NCBI GenBank assembly: GCA_949293245.1
Contig: CASFCS010000025.1
Span: 1 to 36,830, forward strand
Source of the DNA: an uncultured bacterium
GTDB taxonomy: Bacteria > Bacillota > Clostridia > Oscillospirales > Oscillospiraceae
Direction of reading: 5' to 3'
DNA: 36,830 nt
A model generated the notes under the pieces. The model was given only the letters and a program-made list of their open reading frames with translations, was not told where the DNA came from and did no database searches. Below, in pieces: positions 30,457-36,830 of the stretch. Each line of letters starts with the position of its first letter. The stretch's first letter is position 1. The translations under genes and the position numbers were made by a program.

Positions 30457-32208
30457 TCACATCTTCTCCGGGGCGGACACGCCCAGCAGCCCCAGGCCGT
30501 TGGCCAGCACCGCCCGGGCGGTGGCCGCCAGCTTCAGCCGGGCGGCCAGGATCTGCTCCTCCTCCCCCTTCACCCGGCAGGCGCTGTAGAACCGGTGGAA
30601 GTCTCCCGCCAGCACCGTGAGGTACCGGTTGATGCGGGAGGGGTCGTAGTCCCGGGAGACCAGGCGGATCTCCTCGGGGAACTGGGCGATGGTCTTGAGG
30701 AGGGTGTGCTCCGTCTCCCCGGTGAGGAGGGCGGCGTCCACCTGCGCCGCGGCGGGCACGGCGTGGCCCTCGGCGGCCAGGTTGGCGATGAGGGTGCAGA
30801 TGCGGGCGTGGGCGTACTGCACGTAGTACACCGGGTTCTCGCTGTCCTGCCGCACCGCCAGGTCCAGGTCGAAGTCCAGGTGGCTGGTGGCGGCCCGGGA
30901 GTTGAAGAAGTACCGGGCGGCGTCCACGTTGATCTCCTCCAGCAGGTCCCGCAGGGCAATGGCCTTGCCGGTACGCTTGGACATGCGCACGGGCTTGCCG
31001 TCCCGCAGCAGGTTCACCAGCTGCATCAGCACGATCACCAGCCGGTGGGAGCCGTCCAGCCCCAGGGCGTCCAGGGCGGCCTGGAGCCGGGCCACATGGC
31101 CGTGGTGGTCGGCGCCCCAGATGTTGATGGCCAGGTCAAAGCCCCGCTCCTCCAGCTTGTTGCGGTGGTAGGCGATGTCCGCGGCGAAGTAGGTGTAAAA
31201 TCCGTTGGCCCGGCGGAGCACGTCGTCCTTCAGGTCCAGCTTGGCCGCCTGCTCGGGGGTCTTGCCCTCCCGGACGGCCTTGTCCCGCAGAAGCTCCGCG
31301 GTCTTGAGCCACAGCGCCCCCTCGCTCTCGTAGGTCCAGCCCCGCTGGGTGAGCATGTCCACCGTCTGGGCCACATAGCCCGAGTCGTGGAGGGAGGACT
31401 CGAAGAACCACTGGTCGTACTCGATGCCGTAGCGCTTCAGGTCGCTTTTCATCAGGGGGATATTGTGCTCCAGGCCGAACTGGGCCATGCGCTCCATGGC
31501 CTCCTCCACGTCCATCCCCCGGCAGGCATCCCCGTTGGCCTCATAGAAGGCCTGGGCCAGCTCCTTGATGTCCTCCCCCTGGTAGCCCGTCTCGGGGAAG
31601 GGGAAGTTCTCCTCCCCCAGGAGGAGCTGCATATACCGGGCGTAGATGGACTGGGCGAACTTGTGGATCTGGTTGCCCGCGTCGTTGACGTAGAACTCCT
31701 TCCAGGCGTCAAACCCCGCACGGGAGAGCATGTTGGCCAGGGTGTCCCCCAGCACGCCGCCCCGGGCGTTGCCCATGTGCATGGGGCCGGTGGGGTTGGC
31801 GGAGACGAACTCCACCATCACCTTTTTGCCCTTCCCCTCGTCCACGGCGCCGTAGCTGCCGCCGGCGGCCTCCACCGCAGAGAGCACCTCCCCGTACCAC
31901 CGGGGGCTGAGGAAGAAGTTCAAAAACCCGGGCCCGGCGATCTCCACCTGGCGGAAGTAGGTCCCCTCCAGGTCCATGTGGGCCACCAGGGCCTCGGCAA
32001 TGGCCCGGGGGCTCTTCTTCAATGCCCGGGCCCCCGCCATGGCGAAGGAGGAGGCGAAGTCGCCGTTCTTGGTGTCCTTGGGGATCTCCACCACCCCGCG
32101 GACCTCCTGCCCCCCGGGGAGGAGCCCCGCCTGGGCGGCCTTCTCATAGGCTTCCTGGGTCAGGGCGGCCACCTGCTCCTTGGCCGCCTGGATCATACTG
32201 GACATCAT
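30457..32208 (-). CDS. argS: Arginyl-tRNA synthetase
   Basis: A 583-residue class I aminoacyl-tRNA synthetase. The N-terminal Add-1-like domain covers about 1-120; the HIGH motif is HMGN (144-147) in SANPTGPMHMGNARGG; the KMSKS-equivalent is MSKRTGKA (409-416); and the C-terminal DALR anticodon domain ends with INRYLTVLAGDFHRFYSACR. Lys before HIGH is absent, as in most ArgRS. Several ATG codons lie near the start; 32208 (MMSSMIQ) is 8 nt from AAAGGA and is preferred. It lies 76 bp after the DUF1934 gene and 31 bp before the methyltransferase-like gene. Confidence 0.96.
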   Translation of the reverse strand: MMSSMIQAAKEQVAALTQEAYEKAAQAGLLPGGQEVRGVVEIPKDTKNGDFASSFAMAGARALKKSPRAIAEALVAHMDLEGTYFRQVEIAGPGFLNFFLSPRWYGEVLSAVEAAGGSYGAVDEGKGKKVMVEFVSANPTGPMHMGNARGGVLGDTLANMLSRAGFDAWKEFYVNDAGNQIHKFAQSIYARYMQLLLGEENFPFPETGYQGEDIKELAQAFYEANGDACRGMDVEEAMERMAQFGLEHNIPLMKSDLKRYGIEYDQWFFESSLHDSGYVAQTVDMLTQRGWTYESEGALWLKTAELLRDKAVREGKTPEQAAKLDLKDDVLRRANGFYTYFAADIAYHRNKLEERGFDLAINIWGADHHGHVARLQAALDALGLDGSHRLVIVLMQLVNLLRDGKPVRMSKRTGKAIALRDLLEEINVDAARYFFNSRAATSHLDFDLDLAVRQDSENPVYYVQYAHARICTLIANLAAEGHAVPAAAQVDAALLTGETEHTLLKTIAQFPEEIRLVSRDYDPSRINRYLTVLAGDFHRFYSACRVKGEEEQILAARLKLAATARAVLANGLGLLGVSAPEKM

Positions 32209-32284
32209 ATGCATATTCCTTTCCCCGCGCGGCCTGGCCGCGCCCTTTCCAAATTCATCCCCCGCGGGACCTGGCCGGCGGCCC

Positions 32285-32743
32285 TCAGCAGCTGAGCTCC
32301 ATGGGCCGGTGGCCGTTTTTCTTCTGCCGCACCGCGATCTGGAACATGTTGTGTCCCGCCACCGCGTGGTCGATCTCGATGGCGTAGTCGATCTCGATGC
32401 TGCCCCCCTTCTGGCTCAGGTCAGTGCGCATCCGCCGGGTGCTGATGCCCACGGACAAAGAGCCGTAGGGGGTCTCATAGAGGGACAGGTGCCGCTGCCC
32501 CTCCTCAAATACCATCTGGGAGTTGACCTCTCCCTCCCGCAGCAGGGTCACCCGGCCCCCGTCGATCTCAAAGACGGTGGTAGTGCCCTCCAGGCCGGTG
32601 AGCTCGCTCTCCCGGTAGGTCAATGTATAGCGCCCGTCCCCCCGGGCGGTGAGCTGCCCCTCGGTCACCAGTTCGATCACGTCGGGGCTGGCCTCGGCAA
32701 ACGCCTGCTTGCCGCGGATGGAAATGATCACGTTCTCTTCCAT
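32285..32743 (-). CDS. DUF1934 beta-barrel protein (YwiB-like)
   Basis: A 152-residue protein of the calycin-like DUF1934 family; the pattern ELVTEGQLTARGDGRYTLTY, then RESELTGLEGTTTVFEID and LSLYETPYGSLSVGI is characteristic, and the C-terminus IEIDYAIEIDHAVAGHN is well conserved. Function unknown. It precedes argS, the same neighbourhood as ywiB-argS in Bacillus subtilis. The ATG at 32743 follows GAGG by 9 nt. It leads the operon from its own promoter. Confidence 0.85.
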   Translation of the reverse strand: MEENVIISIRGKQAFAEASPDVIELVTEGQLTARGDGRYTLTYRESELTGLEGTTTVFEIDGGRVTLLREGEVNSQMVFEEGQRHLSLYETPYGSLSVGISTRRMRTDLSQKGGSIEIDYAIEIDHAVAGHNMFQIAVRQKKNGHRPMELSC

Positions 32744-32809
32744 TGTACGAAACCTCGCTGTACCTGTGGAATGGCTCTCTCACCCCAAAAGGGGGAAAAC
32801 GCGGGGTGT

Positions 32810-32838
32810 ATTATATAATATCGGGGCACGCTAGTCAA
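32810..32838 (-). promoter_or_regulatory. Promoter of the DUF1934-argS operon
   Basis: Minus strand TTGACT (32833-32838), 17-bp spacer, TATAAT (32810-32815). The -35 box overlaps the murI stop codon. Confidence 0.85.
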
Positions 32839-33650
32839 TAGGAAGCGATGTTCACCCGCTCCGCCGCGAGCCCCGTCTCCGCCCCCAGGAAGAGGGCGGC
32901 CAGGGCGCTGAAGTCCCCGGCGTCGTCGCTGGTGTAGTACCGCCGCCGGCCCGGGGCGGGGCGGTCGGTGAGGAGCCCCCCCTCCTCCAGCTCCGTGCAC
33001 ACCGCCCGGGCGCAGGCCGCCCCCGTGTCGATGAGGGTGACCTGGTCCCCCAGGCTGCGGGCGATGACCTCCCGCAGCAGGGGATAGTGGGTGCACCCCA
33101 GCACCAGGGTGTCCACCCCGGCGGCCTTCATGGGGGCCATGTACTCCTCCACCACCAGCTCCACCACCTTGTCTCCCGGGCGGAAGCGGCCGTTCTCCAC
33201 CAGGGGCACCAGCAGGGGGCAGGCCAGGGCGGTGACCTGGATATCGGGGTCGTACCGGCTGATGGCCATCTCATAGGCGCCGCTGCGGATGGATGCCTTG
33301 GTGCCGATGAGTCCCACCTGCTTGTTGCGGGTGGCTGCCGCGGCCGCTGCTGCGGCTGGGTCCACCACCCCGAAAATGGGGATGGTGTTCTCCACCCGCA
33401 GGGTGTTCAGGGCGGTGGTGGAGGCGGTGCCGCAGGCAATGACAATGGCCTTGGGGTCAAAGGTGCGCAGGAACGCCACGTCCTGCCGGGCATACTGGAT
33501 GATGGTGTCCCGGGAGCGGCCGCCGTAGGGCACCCGGCCGGTGTCCCCGAAGTACACCAACTCCTCCCCCGGCATCAGGCGGATGAACTCCCGCATGGCG
33601 GTGAGCCCCCCCAGCCCAGAGTCAAATACTCCAATGGGCCTTCTGTCCAT
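32835..33650 (-). CDS. murI: Glutamate racemase MurI
   Basis: A 271-residue cofactor-independent racemase that supplies D-glutamate for peptidoglycan. Motifs: FDSGLGGLT (residues 9-17), the first catalytic Cys73 in IACGTAS, and the second Cys186 in LGCTHYPLL. The usual ACNTAS asparagine is Gly here. A run of eight Ala (99-106) follows VVDP. The ATG at 33650 has GGGAGG 7 nt upstream. It has its own promoter; the operon downstream starts at its stop codon. Confidence 0.94.
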   Translation of the reverse strand: MDRRPIGVFDSGLGGLTAMREFIRLMPGEELVYFGDTGRVPYGGRSRDTIIQYARQDVAFLRTFDPKAIVIACGTASTTALNTLRVENTIPIFGVVDPAAAAAAAATRNKQVGLIGTKASIRSGAYEMAISRYDPDIQVTALACPLLVPLVENGRFRPGDKVVELVVEEYMAPMKAAGVDTLVLGCTHYPLLREVIARSLGDQVTLIDTGAACARAVCTELEEGGLLTDRPAPGRRRYYTSDDAGDFSALAALFLGAETGLAAERVNIASY

Positions 33651-33694
33651 GGTTGTGCCTCCCTCTCCCCGGGCATCCCCCGCGGATATACTTC

Positions 33695-33722
33695 TTTATA
33701 TGATATGATAAAGCCCGGTCAA
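33695..33722 (-). promoter_or_regulatory. murI promoter
   Basis: Minus strand TTGACC (33717-33722), 16-bp spacer, TATAAA (33695-33700), about 45 bp before the start codon. Confidence 0.72.
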
Positions 33723-33849
33723 ACACAAGTAAAACTTTTCTTCTCTCCTCCCCGGCATCCCGGTCATCCCCCCGGGCGCCGGGGTATACATTAAAACACG
33801 CCCTTTCCTCCACTCCCGCCCCGGGGGCCAAAATTCTTCCCCTTTTTTC

Positions 33850-33878
33850 TTGCACTTTCCCGGGAAAGGTGGTATATT
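33850..33878 (+). promoter_or_regulatory. smpB promoter
   Basis: TTGCAC (33850-33855), 17-bp spacer, TATATT (33873-33878), about 30 bp before the smpB start. A second TATAAT overlaps at 33878-33883 but its spacing is too long. Confidence 0.72.
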
Positions 33879-33908
33879 ATAATATCCAACGGAAAGGGGG
33901 TGCATCCT

Positions 33909-34379
33909 TTGGGCAAGGACACCGTCAAACAGGTGGCGCAAAACCGCAAGGCGCGCCACGACTACTTCATTGAGGACACCTGGGAGGCGGGCATTGAGCT
34001 GTGCGGCACGGAGGTCAAATCCATCCGGCTGGGCAATGTCAACCTGAAGGACTCCTTCTGCGCCGTAAAGGACGGGGAGATGTTCCTCTACAATGTACAC
34101 ATCTCCCCCTATGAACAGGGGAACATCTTCAACAAGGACCCCCGGCGCACCCGCCGCCTGCTGCTGCACAAGCGGGAGATCCGCAAGCTCCAGCAGCGCA
34201 CCCAGCAGGACGGGTACTCCCTGGTGCCCCTGTCTCTCTACTTCCGGGGCCCCCGGGTGAAGGTGGAGCTGGCCCTGGCCAGGGGCAAAAAGCTCTACGA
34301 CAAGCGGGAGAGTGCCGCCAAGCGGGACGCCCAGCGCGAAATGGACCGGGCCCTCCGGGGCCGCGGCCGGTATGAATAA
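33909..34379 (+). CDS. smpB: SsrA-binding protein SmpB
   Basis: A 156-residue OB-fold protein that carries tmRNA to stalled ribosomes. Typical motifs: [20 protein letters not shown] near the N-terminus, [18 protein letters not shown], and the C-terminal tail [20 protein letters not shown]. The start chosen is TTG at 33909, 8 nt after AAAGGGG; a GTG three codons earlier overlaps the ribosome site. The gene is followed 16 bp later by ppiB and, further on, by ssrA itself, the usual SmpB-tmRNA neighbourhood. Confidence 0.95.
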   Translation: MGKDTVKQVAQNRKARHDYFIEDTWEAGIELCGTEVKSIRLGNVNLKDSFCAVKDGEMFLYNVHISPYEQGNIFNKDPRRTRRLLLHKREIRKLQQRTQQDGYSLVPLSLYFRGPRVKVELALARGKKLYDKRESAAKRDAQREMDRALRGRGRYE

Positions 34380-34395
34380 AAAGGAGGAGATCCCA

Positions 34396-34917
34396 ATGGC
34401 TCAGAATCCTGTGGTCACCATTGAAATGGAAAACGGCGGCGTCATCACCGCCGAGCTCTACCCCGACGTGGCCCCCAACACGGTAAACAACTTCATCTCC
34501 CTGGTGAAGAGCGGCTTTTACAATGGCCTCATCTTCCACCGGGTGATCCCCGGCTTCATGATCCAGGGCGGCTGCCCCCAGGGCAGCGGCATGGGCGGCC
34601 CGGGTTACTCCATCAAGGGCGAGTTCGCCATGAACCGGGTGCGCAACGACCTGGCCCACGACCGGGGCGTGCTGTCCATGGCCCGGTCCATGATGCCCAA
34701 CTCCGCGGGCAGCCAGTTCTTCATCATGGTGGAGAAGGCCCCCCATCTGGATGGGCAGTACGCCGCCTTCGGCAAGGTGCTCACCGGCATGGAGGTGGCC
34801 GACGCCATCGTCAGCACCCCCCGGGACCGGGCGGACCGCCCCCTCACCGAGCAGCGGATGAAGTCCGTCACCGTGGATACCTTCGGGGTGGACTACCCCG
34901 AGCCTGAGAAGGTCTGA
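34396..34917 (+). CDS. Peptidyl-prolyl cis-trans isomerase, cyclophilin type
   Basis: A 173-residue cytoplasmic cyclophilin without signal peptide. Active-site motifs FHRVIPGFMIQGG (about residues 48-60, catalytic Arg in FHRV), MPNSAGSQFFI and the late YAAFGKV match PpiB-type enzymes. It speeds up proline isomerisation in proteins. The ATG at 34396 has AAGGAGG 8 nt upstream. It is co-transcribed with smpB. Confidence 0.94.
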   Translation: MAQNPVVTIEMENGGVITAELYPDVAPNTVNNFISLVKSGFYNGLIFHRVIPGFMIQGGCPQGSGMGGPGYSIKGEFAMNRVRNDLAHDRGVLSMARSMMPNSAGSQFFIMVEKAPHLDGQYAAFGKVLTGMEVADAIVSTPRDRADRPLTEQRMKSVTVDTFGVDYPEPEKV

Positions 34918-34955
34918 TCTCTCCTGCTCAGGCTCCCTGACTCTGACCCATAGCC

Positions 34956-35100
34956 GTCCTGTCCGCCGCTCAGCGGCGGGCAGGACACCAAACCTCTCCC
35001 CCGGCATCCGCTCTTTGGCGGAGCTTGCAAAAAATCCCCCGTCCGCGGCGGCTCTGCCGCCGCACCCAGGCAAGACCCCGCGCAAGCGGTCTTGTCTGGG
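34956..35100. repeat. Three GC-rich hairpins between ppiB and ssrA
   Basis: Stems at 34956-34969/34973-34986 (14 bp, one G-T pair), 35045-35052/35056-35063 (8 bp) and 35065-35077/35088-35100 (13 bp, one G-T pair). None has a T-run. The first may still end the ppiB transcript; the rest resemble the GC palindromes at 14.2-14.7 kb. No gene is seen in 34918-35173 and no clear ssrA promoter; TTGCCG-16-GATACG (35130-35157) is a weak candidate. Confidence 0.6.
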
Positions 35101-35173
35101 GGAGGAGGAGCAGCGCAGTGAGCGAGCTTTTGCCGTCAGGCAGAAGCGAGGGATACGGAGCTTGCGACGACGA

Positions 35174-35523
35174 GGGGGCGCACTGGTTTCGACGGGGATG
35201 CGGAAGCAGGAATAGCGGGCGGATGGGCCCAACATCCTTAAAATGGGCAACTTATAAATTAAAGAACAACGATAACGTAGTTCTCGCCGCGGCCTAATTG
35301 CCGCAGCCATCCGAGCCGGAGGGGCCACGGGCCGGTAAGGGTGTCATCTTAGTGGCGTCCGTGCGTGCGCAAAGAGTTGAGCGCACCATGCATCATGACT
35401 CTACCAAGGACCATAGCGTGGCAGCCCGCGCTGGTCCGAGGGAATGTAAATGACTGCCTGCGCCCGGAGAAGTTCCTGTGGATGTGTTTTCGGACAGGGG
35501 TTCGACTCCCCTCGCCTCCACCA
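35174..35523 (+). ncRNA. ssrA: Transfer-messenger RNA (tmRNA)
   Basis: A 350-nt tmRNA. The acceptor arms GGGGGCG (35174-35180) and CGCCTCC (35513-35519) pair with one G-T; discriminator A and encoded CCA end it. The tRNA-like part shows GCACTGGTTTCGACGGG at the 5' end and GGTTCGACTCCC near the 3' end. The tag reading frame starts at GCA 35247 and ends at TAA 35295-35297, giving ATYKLKNNDNVVLAAA. The tag end LAAA fits the degradation signal. SmpB is encoded just upstream. Confidence 0.95.
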
Positions 35524-35603
35524 GATGGACATTACACGAACACCTGCTTTTTCAAAGGCGGCTTTGCCGTCAGGGTGTGGCTGTGATGTGGAAAGAAGAA
35601 AGC

Positions 35604-35637
35604 GCGGTCAAGGCTTTTCAGTCTTGGCCGCACTTTT
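35604..35637 (+). terminator. Probable ssrA terminator
   Basis: A 9-bp stem GCGGTCAAG/CTTGGCCGC (one G-T pair; 35604-35612 with 35623-35631) with a 10-nt loop and tail ACTTTTC, 80 bp after the tmRNA end. Confidence 0.65.
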
Positions 35638-35673
35638 CTATGCACACTCCTGCAGCCCGCGGGCTCTATCCGG

Positions 35674-35702
35674 TTGACAGTTCTCTTTTTGTATGATATG
35701 AT
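35674..35702 (+). promoter_or_regulatory. Promoter of the MATE efflux gene
   Basis: TTGACA (35674-35679), 17-bp spacer, TATGAT (35697-35702): close to consensus. The transcript starts about 30 nt before a short leader ORF. Confidence 0.88.
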
Positions 35703-35733
35703 CGTCAAGTTCATCGGAGGGTGAGCAACACGT

Positions 35734-35754
35734 ATGAAGTTGCGAGCTGGATAA
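35734..35754 (+). CDS. Six-codon leader peptide MKLRAG
   Basis: ATG AAG TTG CGA GCT GGA TAA lies between the MATE promoter and the attenuator hairpin. A GGAGGGTGA stretch (35716-35724) ends 9 nt before the ATG. Its last codons and stop form the 5' arm of the terminator stem (35744-35756), so a ribosome paused on it would disrupt the terminator. It is too short to prove by sequence alone. Confidence 0.5.
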   Translation: MKLRAG

Positions 35755-35800
35755 GATGGCAGGTGGAACTCCTGCTTTTCTTATCCAGCTCTATTTTTTT
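35744..35800 (+). terminator. Intrinsic terminator (putative attenuator) before the MATE gene
   Basis: A 13-bp perfect stem GAGCTGGATAAGA/TCTTATCCAGCTC (35744-35756 with 35779-35791) with inner GCAGG/CCTGC, followed by TA and seven T (35794-35800). It lies after the promoter and 20 bp before the MATE start codon, inside the transcript, so it must be read through for expression. Confidence 0.88.
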
Positions 35801-35819
35801 GCAGAATAAGGAGGACACA

Positions 35820-36830
35820 ATGGAACGAACAAAAGAACAGATCTTGACTCAGGGAAATATTCTCAAATCCCTGATTTCCTTTGCCTTTCCGGTTGTGCTG
35901 GCGCTCTTTTTGCAGGCCATGTACGGTGCGGCAGACCTGATTATCGTCGGCCGGTTTGCAGACACCTATGAGCAGTCCGGTGTGGCCTCCGGCAGCCAGC
36001 TTTTCAACATGATCACCATGGTCATAACCGGATTGACTATGGGCGTGACTGTCTTTGTGGGGGAGTGCATCGGTGGTGGAAAGCCGGATAAAGCCGGACG
36101 GGGAATCGGAACCGGCATCGCTATTTTTGCTGTATTGGCAGTTGTGGTAACTGCTTTCGTGGTTCCCTTTAGTGATAGTCTGGCTGTTTTTATGCACGCT
36201 CCGGCGGAGGCGTTTGCTCAGACCAGCAACTATGTGCGAATTTGTGGAATGGGTACCGTTTTCATCTCGGCATACAATGTGATCGGCGCTGTTTTCCGTG
36301 GCATGGGCAATTCCAAAACACCCCTGATCACAGTAGCCATTGCCTGCGTCATCAATATTTTAGGTGATCTGCTGCTGGTGGCAGGTTTCGGCATGGGTGC
36401 CGCCGGCGCCGCCATCGCAACCGTATCTGCCCAGGCCATCAGCGTGGTATTTTCTCTTTACTTCATCAGCAAACAGAACCTTCCTTTCACATTTTCAAAA
36501 CAATACATTCGCTTTGACTCGGAGTGTTTGAAAAAGATTCTGTTGGTAGGGGTCCCCATTGCCTTACAGGAAATGCTGGTGCAGTTTTCCTTCCTCTTTA
36601 TTCAGGTGGTGGTCAACAGCATGGGCGTCATGGAATCTGCCGCTGTGGGTGTTGCTGAGAAGGTCTGCGTCTTCCTCATGCTGGTGGCCTCTGCCTATAT
36701 GCAGTCTATTTCCGCCTTTGTCGCACAGAACAATGGAGCAGGGGAGTTTGAACGCTCTCGGCAAGCGCTGTACTATGGCATAAAAACTGCGTTGGCTGCC
36801 GGATTCGTAATGGGGGCAGTTGCGTTTTTC
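35820..36830 (+). CDS. MATE-family multidrug efflux transporter (N-terminal part, cut by window edge)
   Basis: The first 337 codons of a MATE transporter; the gene leaves the window on a codon boundary. MERTKEQILTQGNILKSLIS is followed by hydrophobic helices, including FAFPVVLALFLQAMYGAADL then IIVGRF, ITMVITGLTMGVTVFVGECI, and the second-half repeat start VGVPIALQEMLVQFSFLFIQ. It is of the NorM/DinF-like group (Na+ or H+ antiporter of drugs). The ATG at 35820 follows AAGGAGG. The gene is clearly less GC-rich than the rest of the window and follows ssrA, a common integration site, so horizontal gain is plausible. Expression is probably attenuated by the terminator just upstream. Substrates unknown. 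Confidence 0.9.
   Translation, partial: MERTKEQILTQGNILKSLISFAFPVVLALFLQAMYGAADLIIVGRFADTYEQSGVASGSQLFNMITMVITGLTMGVTVFVGECIGGGKPDKAGRGIGTGIAIFAVLAVVVTAFVVPFSDSLAVFMHAPAEAFAQTSNYVRICGMGTVFISAYNVIGAVFRGMGNSKTPLITVAIACVINILGDLLLVAGFGMGAAGAAIATVSAQAISVVFSLYFISKQNLPFTFSKQYIRFDSECLKKILLVGVPIALQEMLVQFSFLFIQVVVNSMGVMESAAVGVAEKVCVFLMLVASAYMQSISAFVAQNNGAGEFERSRQALYYGIKTALAAGFVMGAVAFF

Noticed and set aside
32835-33650. MurI as inactive because ACNTAS reads ACGTAS
   Set aside because: Both catalytic Cys are present and the rest of the protein is normal; a single substitution is not enough to claim loss of function.

Overview
The window is very GC-rich apart from a few AT-richer islands. It reads as a chromosomal segment of a spore-forming anaerobic Firmicute, most likely a gut member of the Oscillospiraceae (Flavonifractor/Lawsonibacter-like; this placement is inference). 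Supporting signs are spmA/spmB and an AbrB/SpoVT-type regulator (endospore former), anaerobic class III ribonucleotide reductase nrdD/nrdG, a CIRCE box on htpG, purine-catabolism genes of the ygeW/ygeX/ygeY/xdh type, strong AGGAGG-type ribosome binding sites and sigma-A promoters.

Left part (1-6.2 kb): a divergent purine/urate catabolism locus. On the minus strand lie dpaL (diaminopropionate ammonia-lyase), a YgeY-like M20 hydrolase and the start of ygeW (knotted carbamoyltransferase, cut by the window edge). On the plus strand lies a fused [2Fe-2S]/molybdopterin xanthine dehydrogenase. The divergent intergenic region carries a good dpaL promoter, a 20-bp-periodic A/T repeat and a structured xdh leader. 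murC follows (6.36-7.74 kb).

The most striking feature is 7.8-8.7 kb. About 840 bp of AT-richer DNA has no credible gene but is bounded on the minus strand by a near-consensus promoter (TTGACA-17-TACAAT) and a strong intrinsic terminator. Its 5' and 3' ends contain nested complementary segments. It is best read as a large structured non-coding RNA of GOLLD/ROOL/OLE-like size whose family I cannot identify.

Middle part (8.7-19.5 kb): an ECF sigma factor and its probable membrane anti-sigma partner; a HAD phosphatase; a sigma-region-4-like HTH protein with a small coiled-coil partner; a tRNA-Thr/tRNA-Tyr operon; a LexA-type box; an alpha/beta hydrolase; a 900-bp patch of REP-like palindromes; a four-gene operon (DUF4342 protein, response regulator, flavodoxin-like protein, histidine kinase) with three 11-bp-spaced repeats that look like its own PhoB-type operator; and ychF.

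Right part (19.5-36.8 kb): an HPr-like protein without the phosphorylatable histidine; htpG with CIRCE; spmA-spmB; an abrB-like gene; a nrdG/CAT-like/NUDIX/tRNA-methyltransferase/rsmI operon; nrdD with an NrdR box; argS with a DUF1934 gene and a degenerate homocysteine-methyltransferase-like gene; murI; smpB-ppiB-ssrA (tmRNA); and finally an AT-richer MATE efflux gene, cut by the right edge. The MATE gene is preceded by a promoter, a six-codon leader peptide and an intrinsic terminator, which is the architecture of translation-coupled attenuation.
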